64,000 nt of DNA, taken from Synaphobranchus kaupii. Taxonomy: Eukaryota; Chordata; Actinopteri; Anguilliformes; Synaphobranchidae. Within the stretch, counting starts at the first letter, position 1. Each line of letters begins with the position of its first letter. The notes beneath the pieces are model-generated. The model saw nothing but the letters and a program-made list of their open reading frames with translations, did not search any database and had not been told where the DNA came from. A program made the translations under genes and the position numbers. The DNA lies in contig CM056376.1 in assembly GCA_029718625.1 (NCBI GenBank), positions 111,764,373-111,828,372 of the forward strand, in the 5' to 3' direction. Positions 10,827-22,354 of this stretch are shown one piece after another.

Positions 10827-12359
10827 GTAACAAGCAAATTAGCAAACTAGCTAGCGAACTTAATATGTAACATGGCAGTGTTAATATGTAGTAGGCCTAT
10901 GTATTACTTCCATATATAGCATTTAACAGATGTGGCTACAATTCACAGTCGAGGAAACGGATAAATATTAAAGCGATATGGCGAACCTGTATATATCATC
11001 AAGACCAGGGGATGTTTGGCAGGACGTGAAGTGAGGTGCTAGCAAACCCAATAGCCATATCAATATTAATCGTAATACCACGGGTTAGAGTCCCATATTG
11101 CTTTTATTAAACGATGTGGCCCTATATCTTATAATAATTCACCAAAGAAAGGTTAAATTTTAAAAGTAATGTTTTATTCATATATGCATGGCCTTTTGCT
11201 GAATTCATTAGGTTACTAAGCACTGATAATAGCGTGGAAAACCGTATGTAACGTTAGCTTACGGATTGCAAAACCAAGAGTAGCCTACGGCACGTTGAGT
11301 TTTTGTCATGAATAAAATGATTGAACAGGCCTAATCGTTGTCATCATTCAGAGTAGGCTATAAAAGAAACTACAGCGAGCAGAAACGATAAAACTACACA
11401 ACATGTGAACCACTTTTAAAATGAATAATGTAGCCTACATTGGCTGTCTCCATAGGATAGCCTACAGTTCAACATGATTGAACATGAACATTCCCCTTAG
11501 GCCTCACACAGAAGCATTAGCTACCGGTATTGAATTTTCAATTTTAGGCATTTGGCTGACAGGAATCCTCATTCATTTCTCCCAAAATGCTAACAAATCT
11601 GGAGGAAATGACGACACGACTTCTGAGGCCTATGCTCTCTGGCACGTTTCCCTCAAAAACGCCAGCGGGCTCGGGCCAGCCATTTCAGTTTACTTGTATA
11701 AATATACATATTCAGTTTCACTGGAGGTCCCGCGTCGCATATCGCCCTTTAATGATCATCATCTCAAATGGAGATTGTCTTTAAATACTTCCTGTGTGTT
11801 TATATATTACATGCACATACATATAAATGCAAACAGGCACAAAGGTGTACGTAGACAATTATTAATATATTAATACAGAATCTTCGTCTTAGTCCGTACC
11901 TCTGGCAGATGTTACATTTACATGGATGTGAATTTGAGGTGTTCGCCATTTAACAAGGGAAGGGGATGCAGTCGGGATGGTTGACTAGGAGATAGACTGC
12001 CCTGTCATCCCTTTGCCCCCCACCCCCACCGGCCTTGTATTTAGTAACACAAAACCCCCACCACGCCACTCCCAAAGTGGCTGATGGAAAGTTTTAACAG
12101 GGAGAAATTGGCAGCCTCTCACCCTGTTAGCATGTGTCTTATAGCAGCTCTGCTGGTTGGTGGGGCCACTCTGGGATACGGAGTTGTGGTTGGGGTGGGG
12201 GGGGGGCTGTATCGTTGTCATGATTTATGCACCAAGCATGGCTGGCATTGACAGCAGCCCCACCATATGTCCACTGGTCTAGTGACCTGATTTTGAAATA
12301 AACAATACTTCTGAGAGAAGGAGTTTTCCAGACATTTATATGGTTTTCGATTTAATGTG
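10827..12359. other. Intergenic, no recognised gene
   Basis: No gene with support. The 131-codon frame at 11478-11873 has low-complexity, unfamiliar residues and no domain. A 10-base G run lies at about 12198-12207. Confidence 0.5.
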
Positions 12360-12360
12360 T

Positions 12361-12416
<56 letters not shown>
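12360..12416. repeat. (GT)n microsatellite
   Basis: A near-perfect GT run of about 27 repeats; likely polymorphic. The histidine-threonine frame on the other strand is an artefact. Confidence 0.95.
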
Positions 12417-12418
<2 letters not shown>

Positions 12419-12571
12419 AGGGGTGTATACAACTTCAAGCATTAAAAATAATCATGATTTGGTTTGTGTGAGTATGCCAATCGAATTTAATGGGGTGAAA
12501 ACCTGACATTTTGCAGTAAACGATTTAATGAATAGAGCATAAACTTATGCTATATTATATTATAGCATATA

Positions 12572-12936
12572 CAAACCCCAATTCCAAAAAAGTTGGGACA
12601 GTATGTAAAATGCACATAAAAGCATAAAGCAGTGATTTGTAAATTATCTTTAACCTATATTTAATGAAAACAGTATATTTAATGTTTTACCTTATCAACT
12701 TTATGATTTTTGTAAATATACGCTAATTCCGAATTTGATGCCTGCAACACGTTCCAAAAAAGTTGGGACAGGGGCAAAAAAAAAAGACTGGGAAGTTCAA
12801 AAAATACCTCTTAAGATAAAACATTAAATATATTTTCTTTGCACTGTTTTCAATTAAATATACGTAAAAGAGAATGCTTTCTGCATTTATGTGCATTTTA
12901 CATACTGTCCCAACTTTTTTGGAATTGGGGGGTTTG
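12572..12936. mobile_element. Mariner/Tc1-type MITE with TA target duplication
   Basis: The ends are inverted copies: left CAAACCCCAATTCCAAAAAA and right, reverse-complemented, CAAACCCCCCAATTCCAAAA, each continuing into GTTGGGACA. TA dinucleotides flank both sides (12570-12571, 12937-12938). The inner GTTCCAAAAAAGTTGGGACA at about 12751 repeats part of the end in direct orientation. The 365-bp length, lack of an ORF and end sequence match a very common teleost MITE style. Confidence 0.85.
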
Positions 12937-13426
12937 TATAATAGCATAAGCTATTATACATAATTGTCATTATACCTACTAGGTACTGATGGAAGTAATG
13001 AAGCTCTCCAGAAATACACACCTACACACCATTGCAGCTCCACTCAGATGTACTCAAAGGAGACCACATCATGCATGTAAAATTTATGTAAACTCAGAGT
13101 TAAAGTATGTTACAGGCTGTCAGGCTCTCTTCCATATCCTCTGCCAGGGGCTGCTGGGAGACCCATCCTGTTAAGGCACTGTCCTAGTGCATGCATGGGC
13201 CCACAGTGTGGTATGGAATGGAATGTGGACCGTAACCGTGCCGACTAGCTGGCAGCCCCTGCAGGGTGATGTACATCTGGCTCTAGCACCACGCAAGGAT
13301 GGGAGGGGCTCAGTCGGCTGGGATCGCACCGTCCCATCATGCATCAGCAGGCTGGCGGGGGCCCGCAAACTCATCTGTTTGAACTGCGAGTGTAATGCCT
13401 TCTTCCGAACATGTGTATGACTCACA
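12937..13426. other. Intergenic, overlapping open frames without known domain
   Basis: Two opposed open frames (13187-13420 on + and 13171-13464 on -) occupy a GC-richer island. Neither resembles a known protein and no splice context was found. Confidence 0.4.
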
Positions 13427-13690
13427 GGCCATGACCAAATATGATCCCTACTATGTGCCCTCACTTTGCAAGCAGTGTGCGAAAGAAATCTTGCAAAACT
13501 CTTTCCAAACTAGCGAGGAAGTAGTTTGTATTATTTATTTTTTTAATTTTTTTTTAAATTGAGAATATCAATCAGTTTACATATGACAATGGTTACAAAG
13601 TGTAGATTATGAATGAAGATAGAATAAAATTTAAAAAAAGAGTAGTTCGTACTATGTCCCGCTCTTGTATTAAGTTGTAGTTTTTTTTTT
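13427..13690. mobile_element. Truncated second copy of the MITE found at 24399-24887
   Basis: Starts GGCCATGACCAAATATGATC, matching the terminus of the 24.4-kb element. Then, in inverted orientation relative to that copy, it shares long stretches including CACTTTGCAAGCAGTG and CAATCAGTTTACATATGACA. Similarity fades near 13690, so only part of the element remains. Confidence 0.7.
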
Positions 13691-13969
13691 TTATTATTCA
13701 TATTTCATTCCCCAAACCTCATACTCCTTATTTCTTACTCACTCTGTGTGGTCTGCACACACCCATAACAGGCTTCCTTTTCTGTGCCCCTGCTCACTGG
13801 TGTGGGACCGTAGACACCCAAAGCTTCAGGGCTACAGGACAATGCAGTGGAAAGAGCAAACAAGGAGGAGAAACACTGTTGACTCCTGGCTATCTCCCTC
13901 CTTATCACAACCCTATCCTGCCCTCCAATTTACCTGTACAAACGTGAAGCAAATGTAAGAGAAGTGCAC

Positions 13970-14048
13970 TCACCTGAGGTCAGAAACAGATACTATCCTC
14001 CATGCTCACACCTGAGGTCAGAAACAGATACTATCCTCCATGCTCACA
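13970..14048. repeat. Two-copy tandem duplication, 38-bp period
   Basis: CCTGAGGTCAGAAACAGATA starts at 13973 and again at 14011, with identical sequence for the rest of the unit. Confidence 0.9.
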
Positions 14049-14087
14049 CTGAGATGACAGCCATTTGCATTTTACACATGCATTCTT

Positions 14088-14283
14088 AGGCATTTAACAG
14101 ATGCTCTTATCCACAACAGACTGCATTCTTTCTATAGACAATTCACTTATACAGCTGGATACTTTACTGAAGCAGTTCAGATTAAGTACCTCACTCACGG
14201 GTACAGCAGCATTATCTCACCTAGGAATCAAACCTGCAACCTTTGAGTTACAAGCCCAGTTCCCTAACCATTATACTAGACCA
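14088..14283 (-). mobile_element. tRNA-derived SINE
   Basis: On the minus strand the element begins with a tRNA-like head: TAATGGTTAGGGAACTGG as A box region and GCAGGTTTGATTCC as B box. It runs through a body containing ACTGCTTCAGTAAAG and GTATCCAGCTGTATAA, and ends in the conserved tail GGATAAGAGCATCTGTTAAA. The order of tRNA head, body and GGATAAGAGC tail is that of an abundant teleost SINE. Confidence 0.8.
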
Positions 14284-14284
14284 A

Positions 14285-14790
14285 CGTCGAAACAGGGCCC
14301 ATCCACACACTGGAACAGTGCAATAAGACAGATACCAGACCATGGTGCCAATCCACACACTGGACCAGTGCATTAATGAATACCAGACCATGATGCCCAT
14401 TTACACACTGGAACAGTGCAATAAGACAGATACCAGACCATGGTGCCAATCCACACACTGGACCAGTGCATTAATGAATACCAGACCATGATGCCCATCT
14501 ACACACTGGAACAGTGCCTTAACGGATCCCAGACCGTGGGGCCCATCCACACTGGAACAGTGCCTTAACAGATACCAGACCATGGGGCACATCCACACAC
14601 TGGAACAGTGCCTTAACGGATACCAGACCATGGGGCACATCCACACTGGAACAGTGCCTTAACGGATACCAGACCATGGGGCCCATCCACACACTGGAAC
14701 AGTGCCTTAACGGATACCTGACCATGGGGCCCATCTACACACTGGAACAGTGCCTTAACAGACACCAGACCATGGGGCCCCATCACACCA
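14285..14790. repeat. Minisatellite with 48-52-bp units, about 10 copies
   Basis: The unit is built on CACACACTGGAACAGTGC followed by ATACCAGACCATGG and GCCCAT. Units differ by small indels (CACACACTGG versus CACACTGG) and by GTGCCTTAACGG versus GTGCAATAAGAC, so at least two subtypes alternate in the first half. Overlapping open frames with a repeating VWYPLRHCSSV peptide are repeat artefacts. Confidence 0.92.
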
Positions 14791-15699
14791 GGGTATGAAG
14801 TTAACACCTGCCACCAGCCAAATGTTGGTAAAATTATGATTGTGTCTTGGAAGATGTGTACTCTAGCTGCCACTTTGGCAGGTAACCAACCAGGTTGTGT
14901 TATATTGTAAAAGGTAAAGTGGCTGGTAAAATGTAAAAAATGACTCTTTCTCTGTCCAGTCTTCACATGTGAAAGTGTGTCAGGGGTTTGGGGCCTACCT
15001 ATCTTCTGTGCTTTGGAATGACGAGAAATGACTCAGTCAACCACAGAACAAAAAACAGGGTGGGGGGCACAGACAAAAGCAGATTGACTTTGCACCCCTC
15101 CTCCTCCTTCACATATCGCTGCTCGAGCTGTTTGAAAGACAAACCTGGGAAGAGGGGGACGTTGGTGTACTAGTGAAGTCAGTATTCTGGCCCATGCAGG
15201 ACAGGTTAAAGGAGTGTGTGTATATATTCAAACCAGCAGGCCCAAGAGGTGCTAACGGCACACAGGAGAAACGCTCGCCGGATAGAAGCTCTCCGGATAG
15301 GAGGCGTTACCTAGACAACATGTGTGGGTAACTGCCCACAGCCCGCCCTGGGACATGAGGTAAATCTAAGGCAGATATAAAGAGAACCTACAGAAGAGGA
15401 GGGCATTACGGCAAGGAGGTGGAGTCAGGCAAAAGCCAAAATGCTGCCGGGGTCACTGGGAGAAGAAACACAAAGCCGCAAAGGCGAGACGGACCCAACT
15501 CCTCCGTTACTGAAAAACAACCCACTCTGATTCAGCCTCTGAAACAAGGACGTTGCAGAAAAGTCTTTTGAAGGCTTATGAAGGCCAAAGTTACAATGGA
15601 ATAACTATGCTGGGAAGAGACATAGGATGATATTATTTTTCGTGATCATTATTTATGCACATGCACACACACAAAAAAAAAACATTTTTTATGGTTATG
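14791..15699. other. Intergenic, no recognised gene
   Basis: No gene, RNA or clear repeat. The 9 bases ATGGTTATG at 15691-15699 are the left candidate target duplication of the adjacent LINE. Confidence 0.5.
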
Positions 15700-15717
15700 G
15701 GAAAGTATACTCTAAGG

Positions 15718-16472
15718 CAGGGGTTCCCAAACCGGTCCTGGGGGACCCCTGTGTATGCTGGTTTTCGTTGCAACCAGTTGCAATCCCAGAATTTTAACAA
15801 GCTGTCAATTCTTCTTAATTAGGTGCTTTTCATGTTTGGAGGAATTATTCACCCTCTTAAGACACATTATGTCAGAAATAGCTATGCATGCCATGTAGAA
15901 CAAACTCCCCATGTTCACGTTGTGCTTATTGTGCTATATTGCAACAATTACATAAAAAGAGGTTACAAAATAATGTATTTTCACTCAAATTAAAGAGTGA
16001 AGTGAATCAATAGGCTCCTAATTAGGTTGTTGAACACGTGTTTAACTCAATTTTTTCTTTAAGCTTATTAACACAATGCAGGTTTGGCTCGTTATCATTT
16101 GCTTTGTGTTTGAATTCTTCATTATCTACCGAATGGTTATTTTTAGTGGCCATGTGTCCACACTTTCACCAATTAGGAGCCTATTGATTCAAATTAGTCT
16201 TTAAATGGATCTGTTAAAGAATATTCTTATCTTATTCTTTTTTAAATAATATAGCACAATAAGCACAATGTGAACATGGGGTGTTTATTCTACATGGCAT
16301 GCATAGCTATTTCTGATATAATGTGGCTTAAGAGGGTGAATAATTCCTCCAAACATGAGAAGCACCTAATTAAGAAAAATTAACAGCTTGTTAAAATTCT
16401 GGGATTGCAACTGTGGTTGCAACGAAAACCAGCATACACAGGGGTCCCCCAGGACTGGTTTGGGAACCCCTG
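15718..16472. mobile_element. hAT-like palindromic MITE inserted in the LINE
   Basis: The ends are CAGGGGTTCCCAAACCGGTC and its inverted counterpart. The flanks are exact 8-bp copies of CTCTAAGG at 15710-15717 and 16473-16480. Removing the element and one copy restores the LINE reading frame (…V-Y-S-K-V-L-E-R-R…). The arms are inverted repeats over most of their length, with internal motifs such as ATAGCTATGCATGCCATGTA in both. No transposase. Confidence 0.93.
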
Positions 16473-16480
16473 CTCTAAGG

Positions 16481-17722
16481 TACTGGAAAGGAGGGTCCGG
16501 CCGATAGTCGGACCTCAGATTGAAGAGGAACAATGCGGATTCCGTCCTGGTCGTGGAACAACGGACCAGCTTTTTACTCTCGCAAGGATCCTAGAGGGGG
16601 CCTGGGAGTATGCCTATCTGGTCTACATGTGCTTTGTGGATTTGGAGAAGGCTTATGACCAGGTTCCCCGGGAGATATTGTGGGAGGTGCTGCGGGAGTA
16701 CGGGGTGAGGGGGTCACTACTCAGGGCCATCCAATCTCTGTACGCCGAAAGCGAGAGCTGTGTCCGGGTTATCGGCAGTAAGTCGGGCTCGTTCCCAGTG
16801 GGGGTTGGTCTCCGCCAGGGCTGCGCCTTGTCACCTATCCTGTTTGTGATATTCATGGACAGGATTTCAAGGCGTAGTCATGGAGGAGAGGGGTTGCAGT
16901 TTGGTGGGCTGAGGATTGCATTGCTGCTTTTTGCAGATGATGTGGTCCTGATGGCACCATCGGTCTGCGACCTTCAGCACTCACTCACTGGATCGGTTCG
17001 CAGCCGAGTGTGAAGTGGCTGGGATGAGGATCAGCACCTCTAAATCTGAGGCCATGGTTCTCAGCAGGAAACCGATGGATTGTCTACTCCGAGTAGGGAA
17101 TGAGTCTTTACCCCAAATGAAGGAGTTCAAGTATCTCGGGGTCTTGTTCTCGAGTGAGGGGTTGATGGAGCGTGAGATGGGCCGGAGAATCGGAGCAGCT
17201 GGAGCAGTATGGCGCTCGCTTTACCGCACCGTTGTGATGAAGAGAGAGCTGAGCCAGAAGGCAAAGCTCTCGATCTACCGGTCAATCTTCGTTCCTACTC
17301 TCACCTATGGTCATGAAGGGTGGGTCATGACCGAAAGAACGAGATTGCGGATACAAGCGGCCGAAATGGGTTTTCTCCGGAGTGTGGCTGGCATCTCCCT
17401 TAGGGATACGATGAGAAGCTCAGTCATTCATGAGGGACTCGGAGTAGAGCCGCTGCTCCTTTGCATAGAAAGGAGCCAGTTGAGGTGGTTCGGGCATCTT
17501 GTAAGGATGCCACCTGGTCGCCTCCCTAGGGAGGTGTTCCAGGCACGTCCAGCTGGGAGGAGGCCACGGGGCAGACCAAGGACCAGGTGGAGGGACTATA
17601 TCTCCACGCTGGCCTGGGAACGCCTTGGGATCCCCCAGTCAGAGCTGGTCAATGTGGCCAGGGAAAGGGAAGTTTGGGGCCCCCTGCTGGAACTGCTACC
17701 TCCGCGACCCGACTTTGGATAA
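16481..17722 (+). pseudogene. LINE ORF2-like reverse transcriptase remnant, one frameshift
   Basis: Reverse transcriptase motifs in order: CGFRPGRGTTDQL (about 16531-16569), FVDLEKAYD (about 16633-16659, motif A with catalytic Asp), LRQGCALSPILF (about 16809-16845) and FADDVVLM (about 16929-16952, catalytic DD). The frame breaks at about 16981-16990, where CTCA is present once too often (CACTCACTCACTGG). The +1 frame continues from 17015 with FKYLGVLFSSEG, a GHLVRMPPGRLPRE segment and a basic RRPRGRPRTRWRD stretch, to a stop at 17720-17722. The frame opened by an ATG at 16405 starts inside the MITE and is not the native start. Not a host gene. Confidence 0.85.
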
Positions 17723-17811
17723 GCGGTTGAAGATGGATGGATGGATGGATGGTTATGCAAAAATGTGGCAGCCACCAAAACCACATATCAGAGGAAGAGA
17801 TGCTGTAAGGC

Positions 17812-18745
17812 TGTAGATTACCACATAATCAAACTAAACCATAAACTAACCAAGCTTACCACATAACCAACCTAAACCATAAACTAACTAAGCCTACCAC
17901 ATAACTAAACTACGCCATAAACTACCCAAGCTTACCACATAACCAAACTAAACCATAAACTAACCAAACCTACCACATAATCAAACTAAACCATAAACTA
18001 CCCAAGCTTATCACAAAAACAAACTAAACCATAAACTAACCAAGCTTACCACATAAACTAAACCATAAACTAACCAAGCTTACCACATAAACAAACTAAA
18101 CCATAAACTAACAAAATTTACCGCATAATTAAAGTACACCATAAACTACCCAAGCTTACCACATAAACAAACTAAACCATAAACTAACAAACTTTACCGC
18201 ATAATTAAAGTACACCATAAACTAACCAAGCCTACCACATAAACAAACTAAACCATAAACTAACCTAGCTTACCACATAACCAAACTAAACCATAAACTA
18301 ACAAAGCTTACCACATAACCAAACTAAACATAAACTAACCAAATTTACCACATAACTAAACTACACCATAAATTAACCAAGCTTACCACATAACCAAACT
18401 AAACCATAAACTAACCAAATTTACCACATAACTAAACTAAACCATAAATTAACCAAGCTTACCACATAACCAAACCAAACCATAAACTGAACAAACTTAC
18501 CACATAACTAAACTAAACCATAAGCTAACCAAGTTTACCACATAATCAAACTAAATCATAAACCAAGCTTACCACATAACCAAACTAAACCATAAACTAA
18601 CCAAGGTTACCACATAACCAAACCAAACCATAAACTAACCAAGCTTACCACATAACCAAACTAAACCATGAACTAACCAACAGTATCACATAACCTAACC
18701 AAACTTTTCACATAACCAAACCAAGCTTATCACGTGACCAGACCA
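17812..18745. repeat. Satellite of about 38-bp units, roughly 24 copies
   Basis: The units follow CATAAACTAACCAAGCTTAC then CACATAACCAAACTAAAC. Variation is mostly single bases and 1-5-bp indels (AACAAACTAAAC, AATTAAAGTACAC). Most units carry a HindIII site (AAGCTT). Units become degenerate after 18660. The strand shown has almost no G, giving strong strand asymmetry. Confidence 0.95.
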
Positions 18746-20800
18746 AGAGACCACACTGCCTTTGCTCATGAGTTCACATCTCCAAAGCTCACTTTTATAG
18801 TTCACTGACTAATACTATTATGGAACTAAGCAACTAAGGCAGAATCTTCAAATAAAATTTTCCCTGGAAAAAAAGGACTAAAGCCACAACTGCTCATTCC
18901 AAGACTGGGGAACAAAAAAGTTGGGGGAAAAAGTGCAATGTAAAAATGTATACCCAACAGTGGAGATTCAGAAATAATGGTTGAAAATAGCTTGTTTTAA
19001 AAACAGCAATTAGCGTCAGCTGAGGTCAGTTCAGGATCTTGTAACTCAACCTGAAAATGTGTAAAGTTGGGGTCTCAAACTATTGGGGTCAATTGCAGTG
19101 GGCTTAGCTGCAACAACTATAACAGCTAATTGTTATTTCACAGATTTGGATATCAGTTCCAGTAATGCAGTTCTGTAGTCTAGGAGTTAACCTGAGGGTT
19201 AAACTGCAGCTGAGCGTGTTCTGCAGGGTCTTAATGTCAGCAGGTTTTTCTGGTTTCCGATAAAGTGGCTGTCAATTTAAGTCTTGGAAAGAAGGTGTTT
19301 GGAATCTTTGGCCAATCATTGGCTTGAATAACTTGTATGAAAATTATATTGTTATTATTATTCTTGTATGTTTTGTATTAAATTGAATAAACACACTGTA
19401 AAATAGCTGACACTGTGGCCCTCCCAGATTGGGACTATGAGATTGGTGGTAAAGAGCATCTATCTGTGAGTTTAGTGAGTGAAGCTTGACTTTTAAAATC
19501 TGACTTTTCCCTGTTTCAAACCCAAAAGCTCTGGATTCCCCATTGGCCCAACAGAACAGGCCACATGCATTCCTCTGGCCAACAGGACTGCATGTCACAG
19601 GGTTACTCTCTCCGCATGGACCAATGAATGTTAAGAATGCGACCTCATGTGCATAGTGTCCTGCACACAGTTTCCTTGGTGACAAATACCCTGATGTAAA
19701 CTCTTAGCCAATCATTCCTCGTCTTCAAGTAGGAATCAGTGGGGGCAGGACGCTCAAATTTCTTTTGTTATCCTTCTATTCTAGCAGAATTGGTGGAGCT
19801 TTGATGCACCTAAGCATGGGGCAGCTGCTGATTGATTGGTAGAGTGTAGGAGGGTCAACAGGTCTTTCTGCTCTTTGACGGACGGTTTTGTTAATGTTTT
19901 TTAAGCAGCTTTTGCCAAGCGATTAAAGACAGATTACGTATCACCTCATGCTTTATATGATGATAAATCCTTCGGAAAAAAAGTTATTTTTTGTTTCTTT
20001 CACAAAAATAAGGTTAGTTACAAAAATTCCAAAAAGTTGTCTTGGGGGGGGGGGGGGATTAAATGTTACAATTACAATTACTCCCACTGTACAGGACAGG
20101 CAATCGTTTTTTTACAGTTCAAAATGCTTTAGAAGTATCTTCTATGAGTTTTTAAATCATGCAAAGCGTCCACAGTCATTAAAATTGACAATCAGACCTA
20201 CAGCACAAATGTTCTCATTAAACAGGCACAGTACAATGCTTCATAATGAAAGTATCCCATGTGGGTTACAGAAGCACAATCAACATTCAGAACAATAAAA
20301 CATAAAGCCAGACTTATGCCAGATTTATGTCACACAAGCATACCTGTTCAAATTAGATCAGCTCTTGCGGGGTATGGATTGGTATTACTTCATAATTTTC
20401 ACACATTGATGAATAAGATGACTGACCCGTGAATAACCTGGCCTAGTTACTATGAATAAACTTTGACGGCCTTTGCTTCCTCTTCTAAATATACGTGCTG
20501 GCATCAGTCAAGACATGCATACTCAGATCGCTCAAAGGCTGCTTAATTCCATTTTCCTCAAACCCCAGATCACTCCTCAGAATACTGCAGCCCAGCCAAG
20601 ACTGTGAAACAAAAAACTGAACAAAATAAACAAGATCTATATTATTATAATGAATGTGAATCAGGGTGACTTGGGGTGTGTTAGTTTATTCTCCAGACTT
20701 TTCCCTTTTTCCATATTCAGATCGACTTATTCAGATCGACTATTAGAGAAACTGTGGCATGATCTCATAAAGTAATTGTTCCGATTGTACACTTTTTTAT
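18746..20800. other. Intergenic, no recognised gene
   Basis: No gene seen. The 113-codon frame at 19344-19685 (-) and the 116-codon frame at 19948-20298 (+) have no recognisable domain. A G run lies at about 20045-20057. Confidence 0.5.
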
Positions 20801-21420
20801 CTACCGAGATATCCTTTTAAAACATAAATAATAGAAATAATAGTCCAGTCTATTAAATATGTGATGTCTTCCTGAATAATATGTAAAGTCTTTGGTGGTA
20901 GGATGAAGAGCTCTCCACGCATCTACTAATCCTATTTCTGAGCAAGCATTCCTCAGGATTTTTGCTCCTTTGGCAGGTCTATGTACAGAGGTGCTCTGTG
21001 TGTCTAATCTAGTGTTCATAATAAGATTAAGATCCCCCCCCATAATGGTGATTCCTTTGGTTTCTGTTGTTATCAAATCAATTATTTTATTCATAAATTC
21101 TGGATGCTCATTGGGGGGTAGTACACATTTAAAAGTGATATTTCCACTGAGGCTATTCAGCCTACTATCAAGACATATCTTCCTTTTCGATCCAACAAAC
21201 ATTTTGACTTTTCAAACGGAATATGATATTTAATAACTATGGCTACTCCCCTTCTTGCTGAATTGTAAGAGCTAGCGTAAATCTTTTCAAATTTTTTGTG
21301 TTCTTCGTTTGACAGATGCGTTTCCTGGAGGGACAGTATACTCCCTTTATCGTTTTTTTCCTCTTGGTAGGGTTATTCAAACCATAACATTTAAAAAAAT
21401 TATATTTATCGCACCCATGA
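20801..21420 (-). pseudogene. L1-like LINE endonuclease fragment
   Basis: On the minus strand, residues of an apurinic-type endonuclease are readable: the early FFKCYGLNNPTKRKK segment (from about 21385 downward), then in another frame TIMGGDLNLIMNTRLD, where GGDxN is the conserved catalytic motif, followed by GLVDAWRALHPTTKDFTYYS and a degraded RLDYYF. These match L1-clade ORF2 N termini. At least one frameshift separates the two parts, and the reverse transcriptase is missing. 5' and 3' ends are undefined. Confidence 0.8.
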
Positions 21421-21631
21421 AGCAAACAGGTAGATCAAAGTATCACTATTTTTCCAAAATTTTAACAAAACATTTTGACATTTCATGCACATGTTGTCGG
21501 GATGAGATACGCTGTATTCTAACCTACGCTACACGGGCGTGTTTCTCAAAATGTGATTGGCACAGGGCATGATATTCTAATGACCTGTTTCTTGGACCTG
21601 CCACCTGGGACCTGCGTTGCCAGCTTCCTAC

Positions 21632-22354
21632 CAGTGGCGGCTCCTGAGCTGAAAATTGGGGCGCGGAAAACTTCCCTTTAAACTGATTATTGGTCTTAAT
21701 CATTTTTCAATCAGTTTCCTTGATTAACAATAGGCTACATCAGCGTTTAATTCACCAATTACTCAATGCCATCAAATGTAGCCGGTTTTCCTCAATTAGG
21801 ATATTAGGCAAGTAATAAAATTATTTTAACTTGCGTCGCAAAATTGTGCACATTTTAATCAACATTATAATTGTGGATACATGTGCTCTTCGTTCTCCTC
21901 ACTCTTAATTACGAAAATATTCATGGAAATTAAACGATCTTAAAGCTCAGCTTTTGTTAGATTATTTTTTTATTGCAGGTTGTGCTAAATAAAACAAGTA
22001 ATCTAACAAAAGCTGAGCTTTAAGATCGTTTAATTTCCATGAATATTTTCGGAATTAAGAGTGCGGAGAACGAAGAGCACATGTATCCACAATTATAATG
22101 TTGACAATAATAATAATAATAATAATGTTGCACAATTTTGCGATGCAAGTTAAAATAATTGTATTAGGCCTACTTGCCTAATAGCCTAATTGAGGAGAAC
22201 CGGCTACATTTGATGGCATTGAGCAATTGGTGAATTAAACGTTGATGTAGCCTATTGTTAATCAAGGAAACTGATTGAAAAATGATTAAGACCAATAATC
22301 AGTTTAAAGGGAAGTTTTCCGCCCCCCCAATTTTCAGCTCAGGAGCCGCCACTG
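21632..22354. mobile_element. Near-perfect palindromic hAT-like MITE
   Basis: Ends CAGTGGCGGCTCCTGAGCTG and its inverse; exact 8-bp flanking duplication CTTCCTAC (21624-21631 and 22355-22362). The two arms of about 330-340 bp are nearly identical inverted copies around a small centre near 21965-22000. One arm carries an extra ATA/AAT microsatellite (about 22107-22125), so that expanded after insertion. Confidence 0.95.

Larger units (their letters stand above)
15700..17748 (+). mobile_element. 5'-truncated Rex3/RTE-like LINE
   Basis: The body starts in mid-ORF with codons for G-K-V-Y-S-K and continues after an interrupting MITE into reverse transcriptase and C-terminal sequence. It ends in a short tail of GATG/GGAT repeats (17731-17748). 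A very short 3' end made of tetranucleotide repeats is typical of RTE-clade Rex3 elements in fish. The 9-mer ATGGTTATG lies on both sides (15691-15699 and 17749-17757) and is a plausible target duplication, although part of it resembles the tail unit. The 755-bp MITE at 15718-16472 sits inside. Confidence 0.78.

Noticed and set aside
11478..11873. 131-codon open frame
   Set aside because: No domain, unusual composition, no promoter or splice context; length is possible by chance in 64 kb.
13171..13464. Opposed frames with a cysteine-containing C terminus (LNCECNAFFRTC)
   Set aside because: No recognisable zinc-binding pattern, no splice or promoter evidence; kept only as an unannotated region.
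14276..14966. Overlapping minus-strand frames with a repeating VWYPLRHCSSV peptide
   Set aside because: They only translate the minisatellite; frames change with unit indels and no start or promoter context exists.
17596..17784. Frames crossing the LINE end
   Set aside because: Antisense and out-of-frame readings of the LINE and its GGAT tail.
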